From: Polynucleobacter ibericus | GTDB taxonomy: Bacteria > Pseudomonadota > Gammaproteobacteria > Burkholderiales > Burkholderiaceae | Assembly: GCF_018687955.1 (NCBI RefSeq) | Contig: NZ_CP061309.1 | Span: forward strand, 558,001 to 622,000 | DNA: 64,000 bases | Reading direction: 5' to 3' | Translations under genes and position numbers: made by a program | Notes under the pieces: model-generated | What the model was told of the DNA's origin: nothing | What the model saw: the letters and a program-made list of their open reading frames with translations, nothing else | Database searches by the model: none | Shown here: positions 33,993 to 43,619 of the stretch, piece after piece | Numbering within the stretch: position 1 is the first letter of the stretch | Layout of the letters: every line of letters starts with the position of its first letter

Positions 33993-35822
33993 TTGCCTAA
34001 ATTTTCAGCACTAGACTTTTCTAAACTCGGGATAACTTTGGCTGTTTGTTTATTGGTGGGTTGCGCTACGCAGACCCAGCAAATCAAAATGAATGAGTCT
34101 AAGGAGTCATTCAAGAACGGCGATCTGCAAAATACAACCGCTGTTATTCAGAGTGCCTTCAAAGATAAAAATACTCTCTACTATATGGAAATGGGTGAGG
34201 TGCAGAGACTCCAAGGCCCTACGCAGATTCCGAATAGTACTCAAAGCTTGCTGGCCGCAGACCAGCTGGTTAGTCGCTGGGAAATTACTACGAGCGACAA
34301 GCTGAGGCGCTCTTTTTCAGGGGCAAGCTCCTATGTTTTATCAGAAGGCTTTAGTAGTGAGTATGAGCCTAAGCCTTATGAAGTCAGTTTTTTGAGTCAA
34401 ACTTTAGCGTTAAATCACCTCTCTCAAGGGCGTTGGAATGATGCTATGGTTGAGGCCAAAAAAATGGCGCAGCGTGAGAAGGTGATCGAGGAGCTCATTC
34501 AAAGTAAAGTCGCAGCCGTATCTAAGGTCGAGCGTGAGCAGCAAACCAGTCCCAGCACTCAGGGCGCTACCAGTCGTGTTGAGAATATCAATGGCTACCC
34601 AATCAATTTATTGGATGATGAAGATACACGTAGCCTGAAGAATTCCTATCAGAACGCTGGCGCTTATTACCTATCGGGCTTTATTCATGAGTCACAAGGG
34701 GAGGCCAGCTTGGCGGCACCAGGTTATCGACTGGCGATTGAGTTAAGGCCCCAAGCCAATTTTTTTAAAACGAGCATTGCTAAGCTTGATTCCAATATTG
34801 CCAATCAAGGTAAAAAATCCTTTGCGGATACCTTGATCATTATTGATACGGGGTATATGCCCAAAATTATCCCTTATCAAATTAGCCAAACTTTTAATAT
34901 CGGTGGTAACTCAAAGTTAATCACCTTAACTTTCCCGGTCATTGAAAAATCTAATGAACGTTTTAGACCAACAATGGTTCAGCTGGGCGATAAGATGGCT
35001 AATCCAGAGTTAGTAGCCAATATCGACGCGATGGCCCGCAAGAACTTGCGCGATGAGCTACCGGCATACGTACTGAGAGCTTCCTCAAGAGCGCTAGTTT
35101 CTTTGGCTGCACAATACACAGCTGATCGCGCCGCCCAACAGGCAGCCAACAGAAATCAGAACAATCAAAATAGTGGCAGCGCAGCTTTGATTGGCGCTAT
35201 TGCAGGAATGATCGTAGGATATGGATTGCAGTCAATTAACGTGACTGATGTGCGCCACTGGTCAACCTTACCGGCGCAAACTTATATGGCCAGAATGGGT
35301 TTACCGATTGGACCCACCGTTCTTAAGTACACCCTACCTTCTGGAGTCACCGCTTCTCAGACTGTCAATCTAGTAGGTGGCTATAACGTAGTCTATATTC
35401 GCATGTTCAGAAATCGGGCAACAGTGCTCACCTCGAATGACCCAGCCGCTCTGCCATCTAAGACGCCCATTGCAGTCGTCCCAGCCGCCACCAATCCAAT
35501 TCCTGCTCAGCCCGTAAGTATCTTGCCTGCAACTATAGAGTCTAAGCCAGCTGAAGGTGCTTTTGCTGGCTTTATGAAATTGTTGGGTGGCTTTCAGGAC
35601 GCCAAGCCGGAAGAGCTTGCGCCAACAGCCACGTCTCCTGCGCCTGCAGTGGTAGCCTCTCCTACCGTTACGCCAGTGCAGACTGCGCCTGCGGCATCAG
35701 TCCCGGCATCCAGCCCCAATCCAACCCCCAATGCTAATCCTGCTAGCGGTAATATAGAAGGAGGGGCTAAGCCTTACGAGCCACCCAATCTGCTAAATAG
35801 TCTTCAGCAGCTTTTTAATTAG
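33993..35822 (+). CDS. COG3014-like lipoprotein
   Basis: 609 aa. Leader with lipobox LLVGC (lipid Cys at about residue 24), helical repeat-like region to about 300, then a Gly-zipper hydrophobic segment GSAALIGAIAGMIVGYGLQ, followed by TDVRHWSTLPAQTYMARMGLPIGPTVLKY, which matches COG3014 proteins. Last 120 residues are Pro/Ala-rich. The only start in front of the leader is TTG at 33993. First of four lipoprotein genes in one operon with ycfL-like and lpoB genes; gaps are 11, 48 and 35 nt. Family function unknown. Confidence 0.8.
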   Translation: MPKFSALDFSKLGITLAVCLLVGCATQTQQIKMNESKESFKNGDLQNTTAVIQSAFKDKNTLYYMEMGEVQRLQGPTQIPNSTQSLLAADQLVSRWEITTSDKLRRSFSGASSYVLSEGFSSEYEPKPYEVSFLSQTLALNHLSQGRWNDAMVEAKKMAQREKVIEELIQSKVAAVSKVEREQQTSPSTQGATSRVENINGYPINLLDDEDTRSLKNSYQNAGAYYLSGFIHESQGEASLAAPGYRLAIELRPQANFFKTSIAKLDSNIANQGKKSFADTLIIIDTGYMPKIIPYQISQTFNIGGNSKLITLTFPVIEKSNERFRPTMVQLGDKMANPELVANIDAMARKNLRDELPAYVLRASSRALVSLAAQYTADRAAQQAANRNQNNQNSGSAALIGAIAGMIVGYGLQSINVTDVRHWSTLPAQTYMARMGLPIGPTVLKYTLPSGVTASQTVNLVGGYNVVYIRMFRNRATVLTSNDPAALPSKTPIAVVPAATNPIPAQPVSILPATIESKPAEGAFAGFMKLLGGFQDAKPEELAPTATSPAPAVVASPTVTPVQTAPAASVPASSPNPTPNANPASGNIEGGAKPYEPPNLLNSLQQLFN

Positions 35823-35833
35823 GAAAGACCTAG

Positions 35834-36190
35834 ATGAAAAATTACCTTGCAATCCTGTTTACGGCGCTTGCTCTACTAGCGTGTAGCTCAACGCCATCAA
35901 TGAAGGATATGACGGTGCGCATGGGTAATACGGATAGTATCCAAATTACCGATATGCGCAGCTTGGTGCGCAACGGCGTACTGACGGCGCAAGTCACTAT
36001 CCAGAATGACAGTAAATCAAATCTGGTTTCTTATCGGTTCAAGTGGATTGGTAAAAACGGTATGACTGTAACCGATGAAGAGTCATGGAAGCCTGTCACT
36101 GTAGGTAAAGGGCAGTCGACTATTATTACGGGGATAGCCCCAACACCAGATGCGACTGACTTTCGCTTTGAGTTAAATCAGTACAAGTAA
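35834..36190 (+). CDS. YcfL-type lipoprotein (DUF1425)
   Basis: 118 aa, lipobox ALLACS, then a small immunoglobulin-like beta domain: LVRNGVLTAQVTIQNDSKSNLVSYRFKWIGKNGMTV and WKPVTVGKGQSTIITGIAPTPDATDFRF. This is the YcfL pattern; in E. coli ycfL lies directly upstream of lpoB, as it does here. Outer-membrane anchored. AGGAAAG precedes the ATG by about 7 nt. Confidence 0.85.
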   Translation: MKNYLAILFTALALLACSSTPSMKDMTVRMGNTDSIQITDMRSLVRNGVLTAQVTIQNDSKSNLVSYRFKWIGKNGMTVTDEESWKPVTVGKGQSTIITGIAPTPDATDFRFELNQYK

Positions 36191-36238
36191 ATATCAAGCA
36201 ACCACTCAATATTAAAAAGATATTAAGGCTTATTAAAG

Positions 36239-36829
36239 ATGAATATGAATACTAAAACTATCCGCTTATCCGCAATTGCATTGTCAGTCGCAGCGCTTGC
36301 TGCCTGTTCTGGACCCCAGGTGCGTTATGGCGATGCTAAAGCGGTTGAGACGGTAAATGCCAACTATGGGTCTACGGATCTACAGATTATTGCTGAGGCG
36401 ATGACAAGATCACTACTTCAATCAAAAGCAATTTCCGGAAGTAAGGATGCCCCAATTGTGACTTTGGCAGATGTGAAGAATAAAACTTCTGAATATATCG
36501 ATACACGTGTCATTACCGATAAGATCCGTACACAATTGATGAAGAGTGGTCAGGTGCGATTTGCAGTGAGTGTTTCCGAAATGAATAATCAAACTGAAGA
36601 GCTTAAGCGTCAGAATCAGTCTGGACTATACAAAAATAGTACGATTGCTAAGACAGGCAATATGCAAGGCGCTCAATACCGTATCGAGGGATCCATTGCA
36701 TCTATTGTGAAGAACACCAAAGACGTTAAAGATGTGTACTACGTCTTTAATTTGAATCTAATTAATAACGAATCGGGTTTGCTCGAATGGGCTGACGAAA
36801 AAGAGATTCGCAAGACTGCTACACGCTAA
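36239..36829 (+). CDS. lpoB: LpoB-type penicillin-binding protein activator
   Basis: 196 aa lipoprotein: ALAACSG lipobox, then the LpoB core AEAMTRSLLQSKAI, PIVTLADVKNKTSEYIDTRVITDKIRTQLMKSGQVRF, YRIEGSIASIVKNTKDVKDVYYVFNLNLINNESGLLEWADEKEIRKTATR. LpoB stimulates the transpeptidase PBP1b through the outer membrane in gammaproteobacteria. Here it lies in a four-lipoprotein operon; whether it acts on a PBP1b homologue is inferred. Confidence 0.88.
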   Translation: MNMNTKTIRLSAIALSVAALAACSGPQVRYGDAKAVETVNANYGSTDLQIIAEAMTRSLLQSKAISGSKDAPIVTLADVKNKTSEYIDTRVITDKIRTQLMKSGQVRFAVSVSEMNNQTEELKRQNQSGLYKNSTIAKTGNMQGAQYRIEGSIASIVKNTKDVKDVYYVFNLNLINNESGLLEWADEKEIRKTATR

Positions 36830-36864
36830 TACGGCACTCAACATCAAAGAGAATTGAGTAACAC

Positions 36865-37911
36865 ATGAAAAAAACCCTTTTAGCTTGCACAGGTCTCAGC
36901 CTAGTCTTTTTAGCCAGCTGTGCTTCCAAGCCACCCGCTCCAGCAGCAGAATCTGCGATTGTGGGTCAGGTTCCAGCAGATCCACCTAAAAATCCAGTGA
37001 TTAGTGCACAAGCACTGAAAGCGGATTCTAAGTCTATTGCAGTAACGGATATTTACTTCAAAAAAGAAGGCAAGAACTTAACCTTTATTGAAGAAACCAG
37101 AACAACGACGGGTAACAGCATTTCCTCTACGATTGCACCGAAGACGATTGAAGTAGATGCCGATAAAGCAAATGCATCTGCTCTTACTGGCGGTCCAAAT
37201 TCATCTGCGTTTCCAGTGAAGTTCACCGATCTGTCTGATCCAAAAGCGACCAGCCCAGGTACTGCTATTCCGCCTGCACCAGTGGTTGATGCAGCGGCAC
37301 CGAGCAGCAGTACTTCAAGCGCCAATACCCAGAGCATGAAAAAGTCTGGCTATCAAAGTAATAGTGAATATGGCGAGTTACGCTATTTGGCTAATCCCAT
37401 TCGTGGCTTGCTAATCAAGTCTGGTTATAAAGTGGTGCAGGCTAAATCTACACCTGCCGCTCCTAACCAAGGTGATGAGTACTTTGATATTGTGAAGCGG
37501 ATTAAGGCTGGCGATTTTGGTGATGCTGACTATGTGCTCTATGGCGTCCTGGCTGAAATTTCTAGCACTGACAATGTTGCTGACATCCCCGGAACTAAAT
37601 CTACTTCACAACAAGTAACACTTGAGGTAACCGTAGACTTTAATATCGTTGACACTAAAACTACTCAAGTCGTAGCATCCTTTGTAGCTTCAGGCGAGGG
37701 CAAGGATGTGCAAATTGATGGCAGGGATACAAGCCATAAGCCAAGCATGGCAAAGCTAATGAAGTTAGCCTCTTTAGATTTAGCAGAAGATGTGCGCAAG
37801 CATTTGGCGGATCAAAACTTTATTACTAATCATCCGGGGTCAGCAGGACAAGTTCGCAATCTCAAAAGACGCTTGGATGATGATGCTTCCACTTTGAAGG
37901 TTTATAAGTAA
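36865..37911 (+). CDS. CsgG/LpoB-like lipoprotein
   Basis: 348 aa, lipobox FLASC, a Pro/Ala/Ser-rich linker at about 100-150, then a C-terminal domain (about 160-340) with the same alternation as LpoB: RYLANPIRGLLIKSGYKVVQAK, ADYVLYGVLAEISSTD, VTLEVTVDFNIVDTKTTQVVASFVASGEGKD and LASLDLAEDVRKHL. This looks like a LpoB/CsgG-type alpha-beta domain, hence a paralogue of the previous product. Last gene of the lipoprotein operon. Function unknown. Confidence 0.65.
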   Translation: MKKTLLACTGLSLVFLASCASKPPAPAAESAIVGQVPADPPKNPVISAQALKADSKSIAVTDIYFKKEGKNLTFIEETRTTTGNSISSTIAPKTIEVDADKANASALTGGPNSSAFPVKFTDLSDPKATSPGTAIPPAPVVDAAAPSSSTSSANTQSMKKSGYQSNSEYGELRYLANPIRGLLIKSGYKVVQAKSTPAAPNQGDEYFDIVKRIKAGDFGDADYVLYGVLAEISSTDNVADIPGTKSTSQQVTLEVTVDFNIVDTKTTQVVASFVASGEGKDVQIDGRDTSHKPSMAKLMKLASLDLAEDVRKHLADQNFITNHPGSAGQVRNLKRRLDDDASTLKVYK

Positions 37912-37923
37912 TAGCGATCTGTA

Positions 37924-39315
37924 TTAAACCTCTACCGGCGGATGTGTTTTCTCATAGCGCTCCGCCGTTCTTCTGAAGAGGTAAAGTAAGAAGCACGCAG
38001 CCAAGCCTAAGCTCAGGCTATTACCAGCCCAAAAGCCATTCGCACCTTGTAAGAATGCAGGCGTATTGCCCAATACATTAAAGCCCATAAGATAGCCGCC
38101 ACCGAGGCCGACACCCCAGAGGGATCCGGCATAAATGACCATTGGCCAAAATGCAATGCGATACGCCCTCAAAATAAATGCTGCAGTGATCTGCAATGCA
38201 TCAAAGACTTGATAGAACGCAATAAACAGAAAGAGGGGAATAGAAAAGACCTTTACCTCTGCTGGAGGATCATATAAATCAAGCAGTTGAACTCTGAATA
38301 TCCAAACGGCGATGCCGATAGAGATGCATAGGGTTGTTGTGAAGAAGACTGATGACCAACCAATTTCTTCAGCGCGTTCAGGCTTGTTGGCACCAATCGA
38401 TTGGGATACTAATGTCATCGTGGCAATAGAGAGGGATAGCGGCACCATATAAATGACAGTTCCCATATTGGCCACAATTTGATGTCCTGCTAAGGCGGTC
38501 GTTCCAAGGCGAGCAATAAATAAGGACATAAAAGTGAAGGAGGTCACTTCAATCAAGTAGCTAAAACCAATGGGTGCACCTAGTTTGAGTAGGGTCCAGA
38601 TGCGATGCCAGTCAGGCATGCTAAAGCGCGCAAAAATCTTAAATGGTTTGTAAAAACGATCAAACAAAACAAAGCCTAAGGTCATGAGTAGCCAAGACCA
38701 GTTGATGATGACGGTAGCCACTGCGCAACCAGGCCCGCCCATCCCCTCAATACCAAAGCCCCCATAGATGAAGAGAAGATTTAACGGAAGCTTTAGTGCT
38801 AGGCCCATGATCTGCACCACCGTGATAACAGTAGGGCGTGATACTGCATTGTGAAGTGCCATTAATACGCGCATGGCCATGCTGGCTGGCAAGCCAATTG
38901 CTAGGATATTGAGATATAACTTTGCTTTACCTTCGATGAGATCATTCACCTGTGAGATGGCCAGCAAATGATCTGCATTAAGCAAAATGAAGCAGCCGAG
39001 CACCGTGAGACCCAAAGCAAGCCAAGTTGCTTGACGAACCTCTTCACCGATTTCTGAAAAACGTTTGGCACCAAACAGCTGACCAGCAATTGGGGCGAGG
39101 GCCGATATCACTCCCGTTAAGCCAACATAAATACTAATGAAGATGGCTGATGCCATAGCGAGCGCTGCTAGATCATCGGCAGAATAACGCGCTGTCATAG
39201 CGGTATCTAGCACCCCAAAAGCAATCACCGCTAGCTGGCCAATTAATAAAGGCCCAGCTAACTTTAATAGGGAGGGGATATCCTCGCGAAGACGCGAAAG
39301 CTTAAAGTGCAACAC
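37924..39315 (-). CDS. MATE-family multidrug efflux transporter
   Basis: 463 aa, 12 helices in two MatE repeats; landmark segments LAGPLLIGQLAVIAFGVLDTAMTARYSADDLAALAMASAIF and PIAGQLFGAKRFSEIGEEVRQA. Exports cationic drugs or metabolites by Na+ or H+ antiport, NorM branch. The start is GTG 39315, directly after the stop of the glycosyltransferase gene, so translational coupling is likely. Confidence 0.9.
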   Translation of the reverse strand: MLHFKLSRLREDIPSLLKLAGPLLIGQLAVIAFGVLDTAMTARYSADDLAALAMASAIFISIYVGLTGVISALAPIAGQLFGAKRFSEIGEEVRQATWLALGLTVLGCFILLNADHLLAISQVNDLIEGKAKLYLNILAIGLPASMAMRVLMALHNAVSRPTVITVVQIMGLALKLPLNLLFIYGGFGIEGMGGPGCAVATVIINWSWLLMTLGFVLFDRFYKPFKIFARFSMPDWHRIWTLLKLGAPIGFSYLIEVTSFTFMSLFIARLGTTALAGHQIVANMGTVIYMVPLSLSIATMTLVSQSIGANKPERAEEIGWSSVFFTTTLCISIGIAVWIFRVQLLDLYDPPAEVKVFSIPLFLFIAFYQVFDALQITAAFILRAYRIAFWPMVIYAGSLWGVGLGGGYLMGFNVLGNTPAFLQGANGFWAGNSLSLGLAACFLLYLFRRTAERYEKTHPPVEV

Positions 39316-39318
39316 GAT

Positions 39319-41037
39319 TTATTCAGGGATGACTTCGTAAAGACGTAGGCGTTCGTCGCGGTCAGCTGCGCGGCGGTCTTCCCATAGAAGGGTGAGTTTT
39401 TTATTGTTTAATTGTGCGTAAGCTTTTGCTTCTGATTGACTATGGGTTAGCATCCACGGGCAATTTGGATCGTCGCGGAAGGTGAGCTTCGAGAAGTATT
39501 GAAAAGAGGCTAGTTGTGCAAAACCGAGATTGCTAGTGTTAATGCAGCCGCCGCCAGATGGGATGACTTGAACCAGTCGCGCTGAAACATGGCGATAGGT
39601 TTTAGCAAAGTTAATTGTTGGTAGCCATAAGCTCATGAGCAGTACCCACATCAAAGTAGTGCCTGATGCAGAGATAATTAGGCAGCGCCAAATTTCTTTT
39701 GGAGCGCGTGAAGTTCTCCAGCGCACTACTGCAAGCCAGACGCCTGTGATGGCGAGTGCCACAATAAATCCTAAGACATTAAATTGACTCTCAAATCCAG
39801 GAAGTAAGCGTGCAATATTGGCCGCGGTGGTTTCAGGATAGCCGGTCACTTTTGCTAGCCAGATAATCCAAATAGCCAGTGCAATGAGCGTAAAGCTAAA
39901 CATTGCAAACCAATCGATAAAGCTAATAACGCTGCGCTTGAGAACAGGCAAGCTAAATGCAGCAATGATCGAAAGGCTAGGAATCAAAATCATTAAATCA
40001 TGTTCATTTGCCTCTAGGCGGAATAGAACATAGATCAAGCTGCCAATGAATAAGCTTAATGGAATAGCAAGATGCGGTGCGCGCCATGCACCTGCTTCTT
40101 TGGTGCGACCCCAGTGCGCAAGCGAAACCATGGCTAGCGGCCAAACAGGCCAAGCGTAAGCCCAAAAGTTCACGCTCAAGAAACCAAGTGATTCGATTGA
40201 GGGGGTAGCGCGCATTTCTGGCATATTTCGCCAGCCTTCTTCGGCGATATGTCGCCACTGCGCTGGTAGGTCAGCCAAATACCAAACGATGGGCCAAATC
40301 GCAAAACCAATTAAACCCAAAACAGTACTTGTCAGCGTCCACCGAAAACGCAACTTTGCATTACTAGCAATCACCGCAATGATGGTGGAGGTAACGACGA
40401 TTAAGCTAAGTGTCAGGTTGCTGGAGAGCGCCACGATCGCGATACCCAGGCCGGTCCATAAACCCCCTTGCCATGGTTTGTCTAAGCCACGAACCGTACC
40501 GTACAGCACAATACTGATACCCATCAGCTGCGCCATCATCGGTGTTGTTTCATGGGCGCGTTGCGCTAAGCCTACGCACGCTAAAAAAATCAGCAATGCA
40601 CCATCAGCCAATGTCATGCCATAGCTCTTTAGGTCTGGTTGACCACCAACGGCTAAAGCCATCGGTTGTACTTCACGTCGACGGCCTAATAAATAAGTGG
40701 CATACCAAATTGCTAGGGCTGCAGCAAAAAAGCAGATCGCTGAATATAGGCGAGCTGCATTGGCAGCGCCAATCCAAGAGCCAAACAATTTAATGAGGGT
40801 AGCGCCCATCCAATATGGTAAAGGTGCACCTAAGGAGATATCACGACCAGCTAAATGGGGAACAACCCAATCAATAGAGTTGCCACGAAAAAGAGTCCAC
40901 ATGCCACCAAAGCCAATCGCATCTTCATTCTTCCAAGGATCACGAAAGAAGAGGCCAGCAAAACCATAAACCAAAGTCAGCGCAAAAATAATAATGCGCG
41001 GAATCGATTTAGTGGCGGCGGCGGTAAGTTTGACCAT
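39319..41037 (-). CDS. ArnT/PMT-like membrane glycosyltransferase (GT39/GT83 type)
   Basis: 572 aa with 11-12 predicted helices. The first periplasmic loop contains FRDPWKNEDAIGFGGMWTLFRGN, the acidic catalytic-loop region of GT-C enzymes (Asp-Glu type), and a later loop LPYWMGATLIKLFGSWIG. Such enzymes transfer a sugar from a polyprenyl-phosphate carrier to lipid A or protein in the periplasm. The acceptor cannot be told. First gene of a two-gene unit with the MATE gene. Confidence 0.8.
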   Translation of the reverse strand: MVKLTAAATKSIPRIIIFALTLVYGFAGLFFRDPWKNEDAIGFGGMWTLFRGNSIDWVVPHLAGRDISLGAPLPYWMGATLIKLFGSWIGAANAARLYSAICFFAAALAIWYATYLLGRRREVQPMALAVGGQPDLKSYGMTLADGALLIFLACVGLAQRAHETTPMMAQLMGISIVLYGTVRGLDKPWQGGLWTGLGIAIVALSSNLTLSLIVVTSTIIAVIASNAKLRFRWTLTSTVLGLIGFAIWPIVWYLADLPAQWRHIAEEGWRNMPEMRATPSIESLGFLSVNFWAYAWPVWPLAMVSLAHWGRTKEAGAWRAPHLAIPLSLFIGSLIYVLFRLEANEHDLMILIPSLSIIAAFSLPVLKRSVISFIDWFAMFSFTLIALAIWIIWLAKVTGYPETTAANIARLLPGFESQFNVLGFIVALAITGVWLAVVRWRTSRAPKEIWRCLIISASGTTLMWVLLMSLWLPTINFAKTYRHVSARLVQVIPSGGGCINTSNLGFAQLASFQYFSKLTFRDDPNCPWMLTHSQSEAKAYAQLNNKKLTLLWEDRRAADRDERLRLYEVIPE

Positions 41038-41053
41038 GTATAAAGTTCAAAAT

Positions 41054-41077
41054 AAAAAAGGCAGCAAACGCTGCCTT
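41054..41077 (-). terminator. Terminator after rpmE2
   Basis: Stem AAGGCAGC / GCTGCCTT, AAAC loop, with a T-run downstream on the minus strand. Confidence 0.85.
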
Positions 41078-41126
41078 GATTATCTCGCAGAGCAGGTATT
41101 TCACATACCCTGCGAATAGAAGTGGA

Positions 41127-41474
41127 TTAAGCCTTCTTCTTAGCTGGCTTTTCAGCAGCTTTAGCTTCTGCAGCAGCAGCTTTTTTCTCAGCTGTTTTAG
41201 CAGCGCCATCACCGGTAGCTTTAGCAACCGCTTTAGTACCGAATTTCTGACGGAATTTCTCAACACGACCAGCGGTATCCATAATTTTCTGGGTACCAGT
41301 GTAGAAAGGGTGTGATTCAGATGAAGTCTCGATCTTGGCCAATGGATATTCATTGCCATCTTCCCACTTGATTGTCTCTTTAGTAGACATAGTGGAGCGA
41401 GTCTTGAAGCTGAAGTTGTTGGAAACGTCTACAAAGACGATTTCGCGATATTCGGGGTGAATGCCAGGTTTCAT
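41127..41474 (-). CDS. rpmE2: 50S ribosomal protein L31 type B, with C-terminal extension
   Basis: L31 subunit protein of the large ribosomal subunit. [29 protein letters not shown]...[25 protein letters not shown] is the L31 core. It lacks the zinc-binding CxxC of the C+ form, so it is the zinc-independent type. The last about 30 residues are an Ala/Lys repeat ([21 protein letters not shown]). AGGA lies about 6 nt before the ATG. Type B forms usually respond to zinc; here it may be the sole copy. Confidence 0.93.
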   Translation of the reverse strand: MKPGIHPEYREIVFVDVSNNFSFKTRSTMSTKETIKWEDGNEYPLAKIETSSESHPFYTGTQKIMDTAGRVEKFRQKFGTKAVAKATGDGAAKTAEKKAAAAEAKAAEKPAKKKA

Positions 41475-41610
41475 ATTGAGTCCTATGAGCGGGTAGCCGT
41501 TTGAGTCAAATTGACTTAAATACTTGCCCAGGTTTTAAAAACAGTTAATGTAAATCTTGGGTGCAGCAAAAGCGAAATTATGCCATGAAATCAAGGACAA
41601 AGCTCGCTTT

Positions 41611-41648
41611 TAGGGTCTAAAAAGGGCTAAAACAGCCCCCTAGACCCT
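41611..41648. other. Nested inverted repeat between rho and rpmE2
   Basis: Outer stem GGGTCTA (41613-41619) with TAGACCC (41641-41647), inner stem GGGCT with AGCCC. There is no T-run on either side. Could be a Rho-assisted 3' end of rho or a bidirectional structure. Confidence 0.5.
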
Positions 41649-41652
41649 TAAA

Positions 41653-42915
41653 TTAGCCTCCTCGACGCATAAGGTCGAAGAATTCACCATTGTTTTTGGT
41701 GGATTTGAGCTTATCAACGATGAAGTTCATCGCCTCGATATCGTCCATATCTGCCAGCAATTTACGCAATACCCAGATCTTCTGGAGATTCTCAGCTTTA
41801 ACCAGGAGTTCTTCACGGCGGGTGCCAGACTTATTGAGGTTAATCGATGGGTAAACACGACGCTCAGCCAAGCGACGTTCAAGGTGTACTTCCATATTGC
41901 CCGTACCTTTGAACTCTTCATAGATGAGGTCATCCATACGGCTGCCGGTTTCAATCAGGGCGGTAGCAATGATCGTCAATGAACCACCTTCTTCGATATT
42001 ACGAGCTGCACCAAAGAAACGCTTTGGACGTTGCAATGCGTTTGCATCCACACCACCAGAAAGCACCTTACCAGATGAAGGTACAACGGTGTTGTATGCA
42101 CGCGCAAGACGGGTAATCGAATCTAACAAGATGATCACATCTTTGCCCATCTCTACTAAGCGCTTGGCTTTTTCAATCACCATCTCAGCCACTTGAACGT
42201 GACGCACTGCTGGCTCATCAAAAGTAGAGGCAACTACTTCACCGCGAACGGAGCGTTGCATCTCAGTAACTTCTTCAGGGCGCTCGTCTACGAGTAGCAC
42301 GATAAGGATGGCATCAGGATTATTTGCAGAGATTGCGTGTGCAATGTGCTGCATCATCACTGTCTTACCGGATTTTGGTGAGGCTACGATCAAACCACGC
42401 TGGCCGTAACCAATCGGGGAGATCATATCGATGATGCGGCCAGTCAAATTCTCTTCAGCCTTGATATCGCGCTCCAAGCTGATTACACGGTTAGGGTGTA
42501 ATGGCGTTAAGTTCTCGAACATGATGCGGTTCTTAAGAGCCTCTGGAGCCAAACCGTTGATCTTGTCTACTTTTACCAATGCAAAGTAACGCTCGCCATC
42601 TTTTGGTGTACGTACTTCACCTTCAACGCTATCACCGGTATGTAAGTTAAAGCGGCGGATCTGCGCAGGGGAGATATAAATATCATCCGGAGAAGCCATG
42701 TAAGAGGCTTCCGGTGAGCGTAAGAAACCAAAGCCATCAGGCAATACTTCTAATGTGCCATCGCCGAATACTGTCTCGCCAGCCTTCGCACGTTTTTTTA
42801 GAATGGCAAACATCAATTCTTGTTTACGCATCCGTTGTGTATTTTCAATCTCCAAGCTGGCTGCCATTTCAAGCAGAGCGGATACGTGGAGGACTTTGAG
42901 TTCAGTTAATTGCAT
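41653..42915 (-). CDS. rho: Transcription termination factor Rho
   Basis: Hexameric RNA/DNA helicase that ends transcription. 420 aa (E. coli 419). RNA-binding cold-shock-like N-domain with [23 protein letters not shown]-loop [25 protein letters not shown]-loop and R-loop segments ([35 protein letters not shown]) and C-terminal FDLMRRGG. Its 268-nt leader has a C-rich run discussed separately. Followed by a nested hairpin and rpmE2. Confidence 0.97.
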   Translation of the reverse strand: MQLTELKVLHVSALLEMAASLEIENTQRMRKQELMFAILKKRAKAGETVFGDGTLEVLPDGFGFLRSPEASYMASPDDIYISPAQIRRFNLHTGDSVEGEVRTPKDGERYFALVKVDKINGLAPEALKNRIMFENLTPLHPNRVISLERDIKAEENLTGRIIDMISPIGYGQRGLIVASPKSGKTVMMQHIAHAISANNPDAILIVLLVDERPEEVTEMQRSVRGEVVASTFDEPAVRHVQVAEMVIEKAKRLVEMGKDVIILLDSITRLARAYNTVVPSSGKVLSGGVDANALQRPKRFFGAARNIEEGGSLTIIATALIETGSRMDDLIYEEFKGTGNMEVHLERRLAERRVYPSINLNKSGTRREELLVKAENLQKIWVLRKLLADMDDIEAMNFIVDKLKSTKNNGEFFDLMRRGG

Positions 42916-43183
42916 GTGGTTCTCGGGTATTGATAAAGGTAAAAATAAATATGGGAAATTGGTTTTGGGGTATTGCCGCGCTGATCTAGATCACGCAGAT
43001 GTGGAAAAACAGAATTTGGGAAGTTTACTTAGAAGAGGGGGGGGTAAATTGCTGGAAAGAGCGCGCTACTTGAAAGCGCTGAACTACTGATAACTACGAT
43101 ACTACACTAAAAAATAGGCCTGACAAGCAGGGGAATCAGTAAAAACCACAGGCTCAACTGGTGAACCTGTGGTCTGAGACTAT
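42916..43183 (-). promoter_or_regulatory. rho 5' leader region with a C-octamer
   Basis: 268-nt gap between trxA and rho. On the rho strand the transcript would carry a run of eight C (complement of the G run at 43037-43044) flanked by pyrimidines and little structure, resembling a Rho-utilisation site. I found no leader peptide ORF as in E. coli rhoL. The ribosome site before ATG is weak (GAGAA). Confidence 0.45.
43145..43173 (-). terminator. Intrinsic terminator of trxA
   Basis: Stem ACCACAGG / CCTGTGGT with a 13-nt loop; on the minus strand followed by TTTTT. Confidence 0.85.
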
Positions 43184-43510
43184 TTACAGATGACTATCAA
43201 TAAATGCAGTCAACTGGGATTTGGCCAAAGCGCCTACTTTTTGAGCAGCCACAGTGCCATTTTTAAAGAGGATCAGAGTAGGAATGCCACGAATATTAAA
43301 TTGGGCTGGAACACCTTGGTTCTCATCCACATTCATTTTCGCGATCTGTAGCTTATCGCCATACTCGCCAGCGAGGTCTTCCAGAATCGGACCAATCATT
43401 TTGCAAGGACCGCACCACTCAGCCCAGAAGTCGAGCAGAACAGGTTTATCGGACTTGAGGACGTCTTGTTCAAAAGAAGCGTCAGTTACATATTTGATGC
43501 CGGCACTCAT
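43184..43510 (-). CDS. trxA: Thioredoxin 1
   Basis: 108-aa cytosolic disulfide reductase with active site [22 protein letters not shown], and cis-Pro loop [17 protein letters not shown] lies 6 nt before the ATG. Upstream of rho, the usual trxA-rho order. Length and motif are canonical. Confidence 0.97.
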   Translation of the reverse strand: MSAGIKYVTDASFEQDVLKSDKPVLLDFWAEWCGPCKMIGPILEDLAGEYGDKLQIAKMNVDENQGVPAQFNIRGIPTLILFKNGTVAAQKVGALAKSQLTAFIDSHL

Positions 43511-43619
43511 GAAAATTCCTTATTTAGACTTATTTAGCGAGTTATTTAATTATGTCGTTACAACGCTTATATTAGCAATAAGCGGAACGTTCTGCTCAAA
43601 ATAGATAAATAGTCACCTG

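Noticed and set aside
40289..41043. Several plus-strand ORFs across the glycosyltransferase gene
   Set aside because: Shadow frames of a clear membrane protein; they contain long Lys/Pro/Ala runs typical of antisense to hydrophobic coding.
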